From contig NZ_CALHGM010000040.1 in NCBI RefSeq assembly GCF_938030145.1, forward strand, positions 62,001-126,000: 64,000 nt of DNA. Reading direction: 5' to 3'. The stretch is from an uncultured Campylobacter sp. (GTDB lineage: Bacteria; Campylobacterota; Campylobacteria; Campylobacterales; Campylobacteraceae). The translations under genes and the position numbers were made by a program. Positions 6,874 to 15,707 of this stretch are shown in pieces. How positions within the stretch are numbered: the first letter of the stretch is position 1; every line of letters begins with the position of its first letter. The notes under the pieces were generated by a model. That model worked only from the letters and a program-made list of their open reading frames with translations, was not told the origin of the DNA and ran no database searches.

Positions 6874-7335
6874 ATGCCTGCTTTTATTGGTTTTCTTTTG
6901 GGTGGTTTTGCTGATGGTTTAATAAAATTTTTTAATTTATTTTCTAAGAATTGGACTATTTCTAAAGTTCGCGTCTACTTTGTTGTTTATTGGGGGGCTT
7001 TTCTTTCCTTTCTTGCTTTAGTTTATAAGCTTATTTCTAATGTTATGTCTTTTACTAATAGTGCTATTAATGAGGTAAATAATGCCATAGTTAATCCAAA
7101 TGGCGAGCTTTTGAATGTTGCTTTCGCAGTTTTAAAAACTATCGGCTTTTTTGAGGCTCTTGCCTCTACTTTTAATAATTTTGTTCCGTTTCTTGGTATG
7201 GTTTTAGAGCTTTATATCGCTAAAATTTCTGTTCAGAAAGCTTGGCAATCTTATTTAGCTTCTTATCATATTGCTACTTTATATACCACTAACTCTGCTT
7301 CAAAAAATGGCAAGAGGTTTTTTAAGAAAAAATGA
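6874..7335 (+). CDS. pVI-like minor coat / assembly membrane protein
   Basis: 153 aa with three to four hydrophobic segments (about 3-20, 33-55, 85-120) and a strongly basic tail (GKRFFKKK). Size, membrane pattern and position between pIII and Zot match the pVI protein of filamentous phages (DUF2523-type). It would sit at the pIII end of the virion and help terminate assembly. Its stop codon overlaps the Zot start (ATGA). Confidence 0.75.
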   Translation: MPAFIGFLLGGFADGLIKFFNLFSKNWTISKVRVYFVVYWGAFLSFLALVYKLISNVMSFTNSAINEVNNAIVNPNGELLNVAFAVLKTIGFFEALASTFNNFVPFLGMVLELYIAKISVQKAWQSYLASYHIATLYTTNSASKNGKRFFKKK

Positions 7336-8417
7336 GCTTAACATATATCGTTGGTAATCCTGGTTCTGGTAAAACTTATTTGGCTGTTAATAAGCTATAT
7401 GAATGTTTTATCAGTGATACTAAAACCAATAAGAAAAATTATCGGTTTGCTTATACGAATATTAATGAATTTGATTTTTCTAAGTCAGATAAAATTAAGA
7501 AGCTTGATATCGATGAATTTAAATCTAATCTTTCAGTTCTTTATTCTTACTATAAGTCTAAAGTAACCGATAGTGAGCTTATAAAATATGCAAAGGAGCT
7601 AAATTTATGTAATGTTTTAATCGTTATCGATGAATGTCATTCAACTATTTTTAGTCAGAAAGGCGATAAGGTCTTGATTTGGTGGCTTACTTATCATCGT
7701 CATCTTTATCAAGATATTTATCTTATTACTCAAAATTTAAGCCTCGTCGATAGTGCTTATAAAAAGATTGCTGAATTTTTTTATAAGGCAGTTGACGGCT
7801 CTAAACGTCTTTTTTCTAGTCGTTTACGGTATGTATTGTTTAACAGCCCTACAATGTATCAAAAGCGTGATATAGTCGTGGGTGGCGGTATAAGTCTTAA
7901 ATTTAACCCTGAAATTTATAAACTTTACCATAGTGGTGATGAAACGAAACATAAAAGCCTTATTAAGTATTATTTTTTAGTATCTTTTTTTCTTATTTTT
8001 TTAATTGTTGTATTATTTTTATTTTTCAAAGATTATTTTAATACTAGCGATAAAAGCGCTCGTAAAGTTAGTTCGATTTCTACTTCCCCTGTTGTTGTTA
8101 ATCAAATTTATGCAAATACTGCGGTTTCGGTTGATAAAAATGTTTCTATGGCTCAAATTCAGTATTCATATTTTGTAAGGTGCATATACACTGATTGCGT
8201 GATAGATGGTTATGCTCCTTTCACTTATAAATACTTTTCGCTTATGATCTCTCAAGTTGAGCCTATTTATATCGAATACAAAAGCGATACTAAAGGCTTT
8301 TTAGAAATTTATGCTTATTTTGATAAGCCTATTTTTGAAAATTTAAAAAAGGAAGTGAAAAATGAAAAGGATTCTTTTAGCACTAGTTCTGTCGTTAAAT
8401 CTGCTTTTAGCAAGTGA
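7332..8417 (+). CDS. zot: Zot/pI virion-assembly ATPase
   Basis: 361 aa. Walker A GNPGSGKT at residues 8-15, Walker B NVLIVIDE at 94-101 followed by CHS, a FxxxRHxxQD-like segment (WLTYHRHLYQDIYLITQN), one membrane helix at about 213-232, and a periplasmic C-terminal domain. This is the zonular occludens toxin / pI family: an inner-membrane ATPase that drives extrusion of the filament through the secretin. Zot homologues in Campylobacter have been discussed as enterotoxins, but the primary role is phage assembly. It overlaps pVI by 4 bases and the secretin by 56 bases, showing tight co-translation. Confidence 0.93.
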   Translation: MSLTYIVGNPGSGKTYLAVNKLYECFISDTKTNKKNYRFAYTNINEFDFSKSDKIKKLDIDEFKSNLSVLYSYYKSKVTDSELIKYAKELNLCNVLIVIDECHSTIFSQKGDKVLIWWLTYHRHLYQDIYLITQNLSLVDSAYKKIAEFFYKAVDGSKRLFSSRLRYVLFNSPTMYQKRDIVVGGGISLKFNPEIYKLYHSGDETKHKSLIKYYFLVSFFLIFLIVVLFLFFKDYFNTSDKSARKVSSISTSPVVVNQIYANTAVSVDKNVSMAQIQYSYFVRCIYTDCVIDGYAPFTYKYFSLMISQVEPIYIEYKSDTKGFLEIYAYFDKPIFENLKKEVKNEKDSFSTSSVVKSAFSK

Positions 8418-9540
8418 GGTCAAGTTAAATTTATTAGAATTTGCTAATCTCGCTAGCGTAAATTCAAATACAGATATTCTTATATCTGACGATATTAACC
8501 CTAATGATTTCTATTTTTACACCAATAAACAAACTAAAATTTCTATATCTCTTTTTCGTAAAGCGATAGAAGTTAAAGGTTTAAGACTCGTTCGAAGTAG
8601 TAATTTTTACTACGTAGAAAATAAAGCTCTTGATAATAACGGCACTTTAACCCCTAAGGCTAAGCTTCGTTATCTTGAACTTAAGAATAATACCTTTGAC
8701 GATGTATCCAAGATTATTAAATCGACTACCGATTCAAACGATTTTAATTCTACTTCGTCCAAGGTCGAATATATAAAATCTACTAATTCTGTTGTTTTTA
8801 AGGCTAATGACGACGATTACAGCGATATTATCGACTTCGCGCAGCGCTCTGATAAAAGGCTTGAGCAGGTAAATTTTAAGCTTACTATTTTAGAAACCAA
8901 TCTCAATAATGCCGAAAATATAGGCACAAATCTAAATTCTCTTGCCGATGTTGTAACCCGCGCCGACTTTAATTATTTTGTAAATTTGATAACTATGCCT
9001 TACACTGCCGAAACTAACGTTGTCAGAGATAAGAAAAAAGGATTTTATGGAGTTTTAAATTTACTTGTTAAAAATGATGTTACTTCTGTTAAACAGTCGC
9101 CTTATTTAGTTGCCAAAAATGGCACTCCCGTTTATTTCTCATCTGTTAAGAATATTCCTTATCTTAAAAATACTTCTACCTATTCTAATGCTTCTACTAC
9201 TACGCAGAACACTTATGATTATCGCGATGTAGGCTTAAAAGTTTCTATTACTCCAACTATATTGAAAGACCATATTGATTTTGATTTAGATCTTGTCGTT
9301 GAGGATATTTTAGATGAAACAACTTTGACGCCTCAAACGTCAAAGAAAGAGTTAAAATCTAATTACTCAATCAACAAGGGCGAAATTTTAGTATTAAGTG
9401 GGATCAATAAAGAAACAGCTTACGAGTATCGCAATGGTATTCCGCTTTTAAAAGATATCCCGATTATTCAGTATTTGTTTTCAATCAAACAAAAGGTTAT
9501 CCAGAAGTCCGTTATTACGCTTACAATAGAAGCGTTTTGA
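8362..9540 (+). CDS. phage secretin (pIV-like)
   Basis: 392 aa with AAAAAAGGAAGTG before the ATG and a signal peptide (MKRILLALVLSLNLLLAS). The N-terminal half holds N0/N1-type periplasmic domains (NDFYFYTN, ISLFRKAIEVKGL). The C-terminal half is the secretin domain: DVGLKVSITPTIL with FDLDLVVEDI, the GEILVLSGI strand, and an ending with GIPLLKDIPIIQYLF and a VITLTIEA tail. It should form the outer-membrane multimer through which the virion exits. Many inoviruses borrow a host secretin, so this one is self-sufficient for export. Confidence 0.92.
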   Translation: MKRILLALVLSLNLLLASEVKLNLLEFANLASVNSNTDILISDDINPNDFYFYTNKQTKISISLFRKAIEVKGLRLVRSSNFYYVENKALDNNGTLTPKAKLRYLELKNNTFDDVSKIIKSTTDSNDFNSTSSKVEYIKSTNSVVFKANDDDYSDIIDFAQRSDKRLEQVNFKLTILETNLNNAENIGTNLNSLADVVTRADFNYFVNLITMPYTAETNVVRDKKKGFYGVLNLLVKNDVTSVKQSPYLVAKNGTPVYFSSVKNIPYLKNTSTYSNASTTTQNTYDYRDVGLKVSITPTILKDHIDFDLDLVVEDILDETTLTPQTSKKELKSNYSINKGEILVLSGINKETAYEYRNGIPLLKDIPIIQYLFSIKQKVIQKSVITLTIEAF

Positions 9541-9550
9541 TGAGGCGAGT

Positions 9551-9590
9551 GCACGCCTAGCGAGGCGCTTCGCGCCGAGCGAAGGCGTGC
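9551..9590. other. strong hairpin between secretin and Rep, candidate phage origin or terminator
   Basis: GCACGCCT (9551-9558) pairs with AGGCGTGC (9583-9590), enclosing an inner stem GGCGC-TTC-GCGCC (9564-9576). It is very GC-rich within AT-rich phage DNA, sits 55 bases before the rolling-circle Rep gene, and shares the CACGCCT arm with the hairpin near 5050. No long T run follows, so a DNA-level role such as a nicking origin or packaging site is at least as likely as termination. Confidence 0.5.
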
Positions 9591-9645
9591 CTCTTGACTA
9601 AATATAATAGATATGTGTAGCTTTCATATTTTGGGGATTTTGATA

Positions 9646-10878
9646 ATGTATGGTATAACTAAAGAAGATAAAATTTTTCTTTCGGAGCGTTTAAAACTCC
9701 AGCAGAAATTTCTCGATGAGAATTTTGTTTCGTTTGATGATGTTGCCTTGCCGTTGTCGTCGTTCTATTTTAGCTCTTGGCATAATCCTGCACGCTATAT
9801 TGCGGAGCTTAATACTCGTGTTTCATCTATGGAGCGATATGCTTCTGATCGTAATTTAGAGCCTATATTTTGTGTTTTTACGCTTCCTAGCGCCTATCAT
9901 TGTAAGAGGTCTATAAAGCTTAAGAGTGGTGGATATAGGCTTGTGCGTAATGAAAATTTTGTCGATGATGAGGAGCATAGTGTTTGTGCTGGGGCTCATC
10001 GGCTTCAGTTGCTTATTCGTAGTATTATGAATTCTGTTGTGCTTCGCGAAATTCCCGCCGAGGATAGATGTTATATTACTACTAAAGAGCCTCATAAAGA
10101 CGGCACTTGTCATTTGAATTTATTGCTTTTTGTTCCTGGTAGTTTTAAAGAACGCGTAATACACGCTATAAAAAGGCGTTTTATTTCTGATGAAAATAGG
10201 ATTGAAACGAATATCCGTAATGCTACAGGTTATATTATGAAGTATATTTTTAAGACTTTGGACGATCTGCGAGATAATCCATCTATCGAAAATTTAAGCG
10301 ACATTTCGTTTTGGTATTTAAAACACCGTATTCGCCGCGTCACTATGTCAAAGACCTTTATTAGTCTTGAAATTTATCGTAAGGTTGGCGGTAAATTTAG
10401 CCTTATTGAGCTTACTAAAAATTATAGTTTGGGTTTGCTTACGGTTCTTTGTGATACCGAAAGCAAAAAGCTTGTTTTAATTTATGATAACGATTTAGGG
10501 GATTTATGGGTTAAGAAAAAGACACAAGCTTTTAATCCTTGCGGTAAAATCCAGTCTCACGAGTTAAAATCTATTCAAAGTTTCTATAATAGCGGTATTA
10601 AGCCAGTTTATTACAACCCATATAAGATATTTCGCACCGCTTGGAAAGATATGAGCGACGAGCGTTTAAAATTATACTGGCGCGATAACCAAAAAGAGAT
10701 GACGGACGACATTCTAAGCGTTCAAGATTACGCTATGCTTGAGAATGAGATGATTGATCGCGGATTTCTACAACGATATAAAAATCATATTAGGTATTTT
10801 ACGGAGCACGCTCTTGAAGATATTAGAGAGTTAGAATTTAAGTATTCCAATAATGGCGTTATGCCGTATCCGTTTTAA
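9646..10878 (+). CDS. rolling-circle replication initiator (Rep/GPA-like)
   Basis: 410 aa counted from ATG 9646, chosen because GGGGAT lies about nine bases upstream; an in-frame ATG at 9613 lacks a ribosome site. The segment TKEPHKDGTCHLNLLLFVPG occupies the place of the HUH metal-binding motif of phage Rep endonucleases, here H-x-N instead of H-x-H. IRNATGYIMKYIFKTL supplies the Tyr-(x3)-Tyr helix expected for nicking and strand transfer. It should nick the double-strand origin and start viral strand synthesis. It is placed at the right of the phage genome beside the integrase. Confidence 0.8.
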   Translation: MYGITKEDKIFLSERLKLQQKFLDENFVSFDDVALPLSSFYFSSWHNPARYIAELNTRVSSMERYASDRNLEPIFCVFTLPSAYHCKRSIKLKSGGYRLVRNENFVDDEEHSVCAGAHRLQLLIRSIMNSVVLREIPAEDRCYITTKEPHKDGTCHLNLLLFVPGSFKERVIHAIKRRFISDENRIETNIRNATGYIMKYIFKTLDDLRDNPSIENLSDISFWYLKHRIRRVTMSKTFISLEIYRKVGGKFSLIELTKNYSLGLLTVLCDTESKKLVLIYDNDLGDLWVKKKTQAFNPCGKIQSHELKSIQSFYNSGIKPVYYNPYKIFRTAWKDMSDERLKLYWRDNQKEMTDDILSVQDYAMLENEMIDRGFLQRYKNHIRYFTEHALEDIRELEFKYSNNGVMPYPF

Positions 10879-10889
10879 AAGGCTTTACG

Positions 10890-11765
10890 ATGCTGCTTAA
10901 TGAGCTTTTTAATGATTATATAGAATTTTACGAGCTGATACTTCGTAAGCACACTTTAGAAAGTGATATATCAACCTACAAGAAGCATATAGCTTCAAGT
11001 TTGGGCGAAAAAGACGTAAGCGATATAAGCTTTTTAGATATTCAAAGGCTCTGTAATAACTTAATCAAAGCTGATTATAAAGTCAAGACCGTTAAGAATA
11101 TCCTTGCAAAGCTGCACGTAATCTTTAAATTTGCTCAAAAGCTCGAACTTGTAGCTAAAAATCCTTGCGACTTCGTCGAGCTGCCTAAATTTGACAATAA
11201 GCGATATTTTGATTATCCGCTATCCGTCCAAAGGCAATTTATAAAAGCTATATGCGAAAATGAAGCTGATAGCGCCGATATATTCTTTTTTCTACTTCAT
11301 GGCAGGCGTAAAAATGAAGTATTAAGCTTGCGCTGGAGTGACGTAAATTTAAAAACTAAAACCTACGTTATACCTTTTCAAATCAATAAAGCTAAGCGTG
11401 ATATGGTTTATTCTATGAGCGACGAGCTTTATAAAAGGCTATTAAGGCGCTATATAGCCGCAAAACAGAATAATCAGCTAAATAGCTACGTCTTTATCAA
11501 TCCTGCTACTAAAACAAAATTTGTCGATCTGCGTAGGAGTTGGAATTCTTTGCTAAAGAGGAATAATCTACCTAAAATCAGGCTTCATGATATACGACAC
11601 CTTATCGGCACGTATTGCATTAATCATCTAAAGCTATCGATCGAACAAGTAAGTTTTACTCTGGGGCATACTAATATTATTACTACGCAAAAATATATTA
11701 CTGCAAATATAAAACAATCGAAAAGCACTATCGAAAATTTGATGATTTCTGCTTTGGAAAAATAA
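10890..11765 (+). CDS. tyrosine recombinase integrase
   Basis: 291 aa. N-terminal SAM-like core-binding domain (about 1-95), then the catalytic domain with the Arg in LLHGRRKNEVLSLRW, the HDIRH box (LHDIRHLIG), the second His in LGHTNI and the nucleophile in TTQKYITANI. It catalyses recombination between the phage att site and the tRNA-fMet gene. It ends 42 bases from attR, the normal arrangement for a tRNA-targeting integrase. Most well-studied inoviruses lack their own integrase and use host XerCD, so this is a self-integrating type. Confidence 0.95.
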   Translation: MLLNELFNDYIEFYELILRKHTLESDISTYKKHIASSLGEKDVSDISFLDIQRLCNNLIKADYKVKTVKNILAKLHVIFKFAQKLELVAKNPCDFVELPKFDNKRYFDYPLSVQRQFIKAICENEADSADIFFFLLHGRRKNEVLSLRWSDVNLKTKTYVIPFQINKAKRDMVYSMSDELYKRLLRRYIAAKQNNQLNSYVFINPATKTKFVDLRRSWNSLLKRNNLPKIRLHDIRHLIGTYCINHLKLSIEQVSFTLGHTNIITTQKYITANIKQSKSTIENLMISALEK

Positions 11766-11806
11766 GAATATTTTAAGATTTTATCAAATGCCCTTGTAAT
11801 GGGTAT

Positions 11807-11882
<76 letters not shown>

Positions 11883-11919
11883 ATACAAGAAGTGCGAATA
11901 AATTTTTAAATTCACCAAA

Positions 11920-11994
11920 TGGATGGGGTAGGAGGATTCGAACCTCCGAATGATTGGACCAAAACCAATTGCCTTGCCACTTGGCTATACCCCA
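11920..11994 (-). tRNA. tRNA-Gln (TTG)
   Basis: A 75-nt cloverleaf with encoded CCA: acceptor TGGGGTA / TACCCCA, anticodon stem ATTGG / CCAAT enclosing the loop TTTTGGT (anticodon TTG). It is 37 bases upstream of tRNA-fMet on the same strand, probably co-transcribed. Confidence 0.95.
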
Positions 11995-12210
11995 ACTTTT
12001 TAAAATAAAACTATATTATACATAAATTATTCTTATAAGTCAAGTCCTATAATAAATAATATTAAAAATTTATTTTATGATATTACTCGCATCATAATTA
12101 ACTATATATAAGTCGAAACAGTTATCTAATTTTAAGAATTATATTATTATAAAGAATAGAGAATTTTAAAATTAATAATTATAGAATCAAAAAATAAAGA
12201 AATATAAATT

Positions 12211-12237
12211 AAAAAAGCCCTAGCCGAAGCTAGGGCT
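12211..12237 (-). terminator. rho-independent terminator of the pseudopilin gene
   Basis: On the minus strand: AGCCCTAGC, TTCG tetraloop, GCTAGGGCT, then six T. The 9-bp stem is perfect. It lies 27 bases past the pseudopilin stop codon. Confidence 0.92.
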
Positions 12238-12263
12238 AAACAGTAAATCGCTAAAACAATCTA

Positions 12264-12710
12264 CTATTCGTATTGAACACCTTTACCACCAAATTTATAG
12301 GTATTTGTAGTTTTATTTCCAGCTGTGCTTTTAATAGCAGCTTCAACCTGTGATACACCAGGCATTTCCCATACTCTCTGACATAGAGCACCAGTCTTAG
12401 TTATAGTCATACTAGCCTCACCTTTAGCATTATCATATCCTGTTACCTCTAAGCAAGTTTGGCTTTTTACTTTAATAGGATTTGGGACATTAGTCATACT
12501 TGCAGTTGCCGATGATGCAGTACCAGCAAATTCACCTTGTGAAGTATAGTAAGAGCCTAGATCAGTTATAAGCGTCTGAATATTTGTAGCCGCTTTAGAA
12601 ACCTCAGCATCATCACGTGTAGCTGCAAGTCTTGGAATAGCAACAGCTGCCAAAATACCTAAAATAACGATAACAAAGATCAACTCGATCATAGTAAAAC
12701 CTTTTTTCAT
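12264..12710 (-). CDS. type II/IV pseudopilin (GspG/PulG-like)
   Basis: 148 aa. Class III leader MKKG cleaved before Phe, then the conserved GFTMIELIFVIVILG helix with Glu5 of the mature protein, and a soluble C-terminal head containing two cysteines (about 60 residues apart) that could pair. Pseudopilins are matured by a prepilin peptidase (a candidate is at 52546-53301) and build the periplasmic pseudopilus used in DNA uptake or type II secretion. It is monocistronic, with its own strong promoter and terminator. An AAGGAGT ribosome site precedes the ATG. Confidence 0.92.
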   Translation of the reverse strand: MKKGFTMIELIFVIVILGILAAVAIPRLAATRDDAEVSKAATNIQTLITDLGSYYTSQGEFAGTASSATASMTNVPNPIKVKSQTCLEVTGYDNAKGEASMTITKTGALCQRVWEMPGVSQVEAAIKSTAGNKTTNTYKFGGKGVQYE

Positions 12711-12765
12711 GGTTTACTCCTTAAATAAAATTCATCCCGCATACCTATATGCGAAACTTGGCGGA

Positions 12766-12794
12766 ATTATAGAGAAAAATTTAAAAATTGTCAA
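12766..12794 (-). promoter_or_regulatory. consensus sigma70 promoter of the pseudopilin gene
   Basis: On the minus strand TTGACA (12794-12789), a 17-base spacer, then TATAAT (12771-12766): both hexamers match consensus exactly. The leader of about 50 bases contains a small CGCATA / TATGCG hairpin (12738-12753). Confidence 0.88.
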
Positions 12795-12990
12795 TAGTTT
12801 TTGGCAAATTTTTTACAATTTATTTACAAAGTCCGATTTTGCGGGCATTTCAAAATCAAAATTTTAAACCCATTTGGTCTATTAATGTATTTCGGCGGCA
12901 CCTCTGCACATTGATACCATAAAAATTATTTGCTTTCATTCCTAGTATGGCGTCCAAATAAACTATATGGCTATTGAAGATACAAAGATA

Positions 12991-14241
12991 CTACAGCCCG
13001 TATCTCTTCGTAAGAATTCCATACTCCTCTACGCGTCTATCGCGCAAAAACGGCCACCAGCGGCGCACATTTTCGCATCTTTGCATATCGATGGTTACGA
13101 CTTCACATAGCTCATCGATGCTATTTGCGCGAAACAGCTGTTCGCCCTGTGCGCCAAAAACAAAGCTATTGCCCCAAAACCTAATCGCATCTTCGCTATC
13201 GAGCCCGTCTACGCGCTGTTTGCTAGGCAATACCTCAAAAGTCTCACCGTTAAATTTGACGTCTATCGAGATTTTTAGGCTCTTTTGCGCCGCTTCGCCG
13301 CACGTAAGCGGCCCGCGATCCAAATTCGAAGCGCATAAAATTTCACCCTGCGCGCCTCGTCCGCTTGCCGCAAGCGACATTCCGCCCGCACCACCCGTAT
13401 CTACCGCATGCGCAACCCCGTCGCGTCCGCCTTGTATGCGTAAAATTTCATCTCGGACGGTCGAAATTTTGTCGCAAGCCGCCCTGCGGTCGCTTGCTCG
13501 CAAAAACTCTCCGTTTGCTGCCGAAATTTCATTTCCCCCAGATAAAATTTCATCCGGCGAAGCCTCGCTAAGCGCGGCTTTTTCAAAGCCCACGCGATTT
13601 ACGGCGATTACGGGCAGGGAGTTTGCCACCGCATGCCCGCGCTGTACCGCGACCCAGGCCTCCAGCTGACGCGCCTTTTCGTCCTCGTCGTCGCCGTCAA
13701 ACCACCCGATCGCAGTCGGATATATGAGCAGCTCGGCACCGCGTAGCGCCATCGCGCGCGCCGCCTCGGGATACCACTGATCCCAGCACACGAGCACGCC
13801 GAGCCGTCCCACGCTCGTATCTATGGGCTCAAAGCCCAGATCGCCCGGCGTGAAATAAAATTTTTCGTAAAACTGCGGATCGTCGGGAATATGCATCTTG
13901 CGATACTGCCCCGCGATAGAGCCGTCGCGCTCGAAGACCACGGCGGTGTTGTGATACAGCCCCGCAGCGCGACGCTCGAAAAGTGAGCTTACCAGCACTA
14001 CGCCAAATCTCTTCGCCACCTCGCTCCACAGCCGTAAATCGCGCTCGAAATCCTGCGCATAGTCGAAATTTTCGGTATTTTCGCGCTGGCAAAAATAATG
14101 CGTCTGATGAAGCTCTTGCAAAACGATTAATTGCGCGCCATTCGCCGCTGCACGCGCGATGAGCTCGATGCTACGCGCTATCGTGCGCGCCTTAGTGCCT
14201 TCAAATTTATGCGAAATCAGCCCAACTTTTAAAATTTTCAT
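12991..14241 (-). CDS. aguB: N-carbamoylputrescine amidase with a large insertion
   Basis: 416 aa. A carbon-nitrogen hydrolase with the catalytic triad in place: Glu43 (VLQELHQ), Lys115 (YRKMHIP) and Cys152 (VCWDQWYPE). The end (WWPFLRDRRVEEYGILTKRY) is typical of AguB, which hydrolyses N-carbamoylputrescine to putrescine, CO2 and ammonia. Relatives are about 290 aa. The excess is a block at about residues 221-350 (AGG/GGR/DEIL-rich) inserted between VIAVNRVGFE and IRFWGNSFV, encoded by DNA with repeated AAATTTCA motifs. The core looks intact, so the enzyme may still fold with a surface loop. It follows aguA by 20 bases in the same operon. Confidence 0.9.
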   Translation of the reverse strand: MKILKVGLISHKFEGTKARTIARSIELIARAAANGAQLIVLQELHQTHYFCQRENTENFDYAQDFERDLRLWSEVAKRFGVVLVSSLFERRAAGLYHNTAVVFERDGSIAGQYRKMHIPDDPQFYEKFYFTPGDLGFEPIDTSVGRLGVLVCWDQWYPEAARAMALRGAELLIYPTAIGWFDGDDEDEKARQLEAWVAVQRGHAVANSLPVIAVNRVGFEKAALSEASPDEILSGGNEISAANGEFLRASDRRAACDKISTVRDEILRIQGGRDGVAHAVDTGGAGGMSLAASGRGAQGEILCASNLDRGPLTCGEAAQKSLKISIDVKFNGETFEVLPSKQRVDGLDSEDAIRFWGNSFVFGAQGEQLFRANSIDELCEVVTIDMQRCENVRRWWPFLRDRRVEEYGILTKRYGL

Positions 14242-14261
14242 ATTTTTCCTTCGATCTAAAT

Positions 14262-15254
14262 TTAAAGCTTGAATTTATTCATGCACGAGCAGTGCAGCGA
14301 GCCGTTTTGGCGGATGAAAACGCGCGCGTTTACTCCCACTACTCCGCGATCCGCACACGCCGCACGCAGACGCGACAGCGCCAGCTCGTCCGCCGCGCGG
14401 TTTGGATCGTGCGGATCTGCGGGGTCCGCGTAGATGGGCACGATGAGCGCGCCGTTTAAAAAGACGAAATTTGCATACGTCGCGGGCAGCCTACGCCCCT
14501 GATAAAAGATCGCGCGCGGGATCGGCAGTTCGATCACGTCGTATCCAAGCGATGAAATTTCATCTTTCATCGCGCTAAGCTCCGCATAGTGCAGATCGCT
14601 CGGATCGTCGCACGAGCTTATCGCCACGACGCGCGGGTTTAGAAAACGCGCGAGAGTATCGACGTGGCTGTCGGTATCGTCGCCTTTTATGAAACCGTGC
14701 TCTAGCCAGATTATCTTTTTTAGCCCGAAAATTTCACACAGCCGCGCGTCCAGTTCGGTCTTGCTTAGGGAGTTGCGATTTTCGTTCAGCAAACACGCGC
14801 TCGTAGTCAGCATCGTGCCCGCGCCGTCAAAATCGACGCTACCGCCTTCTAAGATCAGATCTACGTCTCGTAGCGGGCGGGCGCTCGTAGCATAAAGCTT
14901 AGAATTTAACGCGTCGTCCTTAGCGCTTGCGAACTTTCCGCCCCAGGCGTTGAAACGAAAATTTAGCCCCGTGATTTTACCGCCCTCCTCTACGTCGATC
15001 GCGCCGTAATCGCGGATCCACGTATCGTCGGTATCGATTTGTGCGAAGCTCGCGTTTGCTAAGCCGCCGCAAATTTGCTCAAAGTCCTCGCGGCTAGGCG
15101 CGATCGCGACGACCGACTCAAACCTCGCTGCGGCGGCGATAAAGTCGCGGTAAGCCGCCCGTATCTCGCCCAAATACGGCGCCCAGTCGGTACCTGCGTG
15201 CGGCAAAGACACTAAAAGCGCCTCTTGCTCTTCCCATTCGGCGAATGCTCTCAT
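14262..15254 (-). CDS. aguA: agmatine deiminase
   Basis: 330 aa. Peptidyl-arginine-deiminase family: FAEWEEQEALLVSLPH start, the DTDDTWIRDYGA substrate-binding block, the catalytic His in GDDTDSHVDT, and a C-terminal catalytic Cys in SLHCSC. It converts agmatine to N-carbamoylputrescine and ammonia. With aguB immediately downstream it forms the two-step route to putrescine. Cytosolic, with no signal peptide. Confidence 0.93.
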   Translation of the reverse strand: MRAFAEWEEQEALLVSLPHAGTDWAPYLGEIRAAYRDFIAAAARFESVVAIAPSREDFEQICGGLANASFAQIDTDDTWIRDYGAIDVEEGGKITGLNFRFNAWGGKFASAKDDALNSKLYATSARPLRDVDLILEGGSVDFDGAGTMLTTSACLLNENRNSLSKTELDARLCEIFGLKKIIWLEHGFIKGDDTDSHVDTLARFLNPRVVAISSCDDPSDLHYAELSAMKDEISSLGYDVIELPIPRAIFYQGRRLPATYANFVFLNGALIVPIYADPADPHDPNRAADELALSRLRAACADRGVVGVNARVFIRQNGSLHCSCMNKFKL

Positions 15255-15307
15255 TTTTGCTCCAAGATTAAAATTTCACGGATTATAGCGAAAAAAATAT
15301 TTGTAGA

Positions 15308-15384
15308 TGGTGCGCCCGGAGGAATTCGAATCCCCGACCTTTTGAACCGCAATCAAATGCTCTATCCAGCTGAGCTACGAGCGC
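15308..15384 (-). tRNA. tRNA-Arg (loop reads GCG)
   Basis: A 77-nt cloverleaf with encoded CCA: acceptor GCGCTCG / CGGGCGC, anticodon stem TTTGA / TCAAA enclosing the loop TTGCGGT, hence anticodon GCG, decoding CGC and CGU directly without the usual A-to-I edited ACG. Confidence 0.92.
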
Positions 15385-15520
15385 ACGAAATAAAAGAAAA
15401 CGGGATTATAGCGTTTTTAGCTTAAATTTAGCCAAAAAGGCGGTTTAAATTTCACTGCACAAAAAAATTATCTTTATTAAATTTCAAAAAATCAACTTTT
15501 AAAATTTTATCATTTTTTTA

Positions 15521-15531
15521 GGGGGGGGGGG
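15521..15531. repeat. homopolymeric G11 tract, candidate phase-variation site
   Basis: Eleven consecutive G preceded by a T run and followed directly by TAAAATTATACTA, which could be a -10 region. Poly-G tracts of this length are the classic phase-variable repeats of Campylobacter. Here the tract is intergenic, about 175 bases upstream of a small secreted protein gene, so a change in length would alter promoter spacing rather than a reading frame. Confidence 0.75.
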
Positions 15532-15707
15532 TAAAATTATACTACGTTGTTTTATAAAGGAGGGAGAAGGGACTGATTAATTATCACTAAATTTTTAAAA
15601 TGTTACGTAGATTTTGAAAATCCGCACGTAAAATTTTAAATCACTCGAATTTTAAAGGTGATTCGAAAAATGACGAACCGAGTTTTAAAAAACTAAAACA
15701 AGGATAG

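Noticed and set aside
7332..8417. Zot as a secreted enterotoxin of the host
   Set aside because: Walker motifs, membrane helix and context show a phage assembly ATPase; a toxin role cannot be judged from sequence.
12974..13669. 231-codon plus-strand ORF opposite aguB
   Set aside because: Antisense to a clearly conserved enzyme; its openness follows from the GC-rich codon bias of aguB and its insert.
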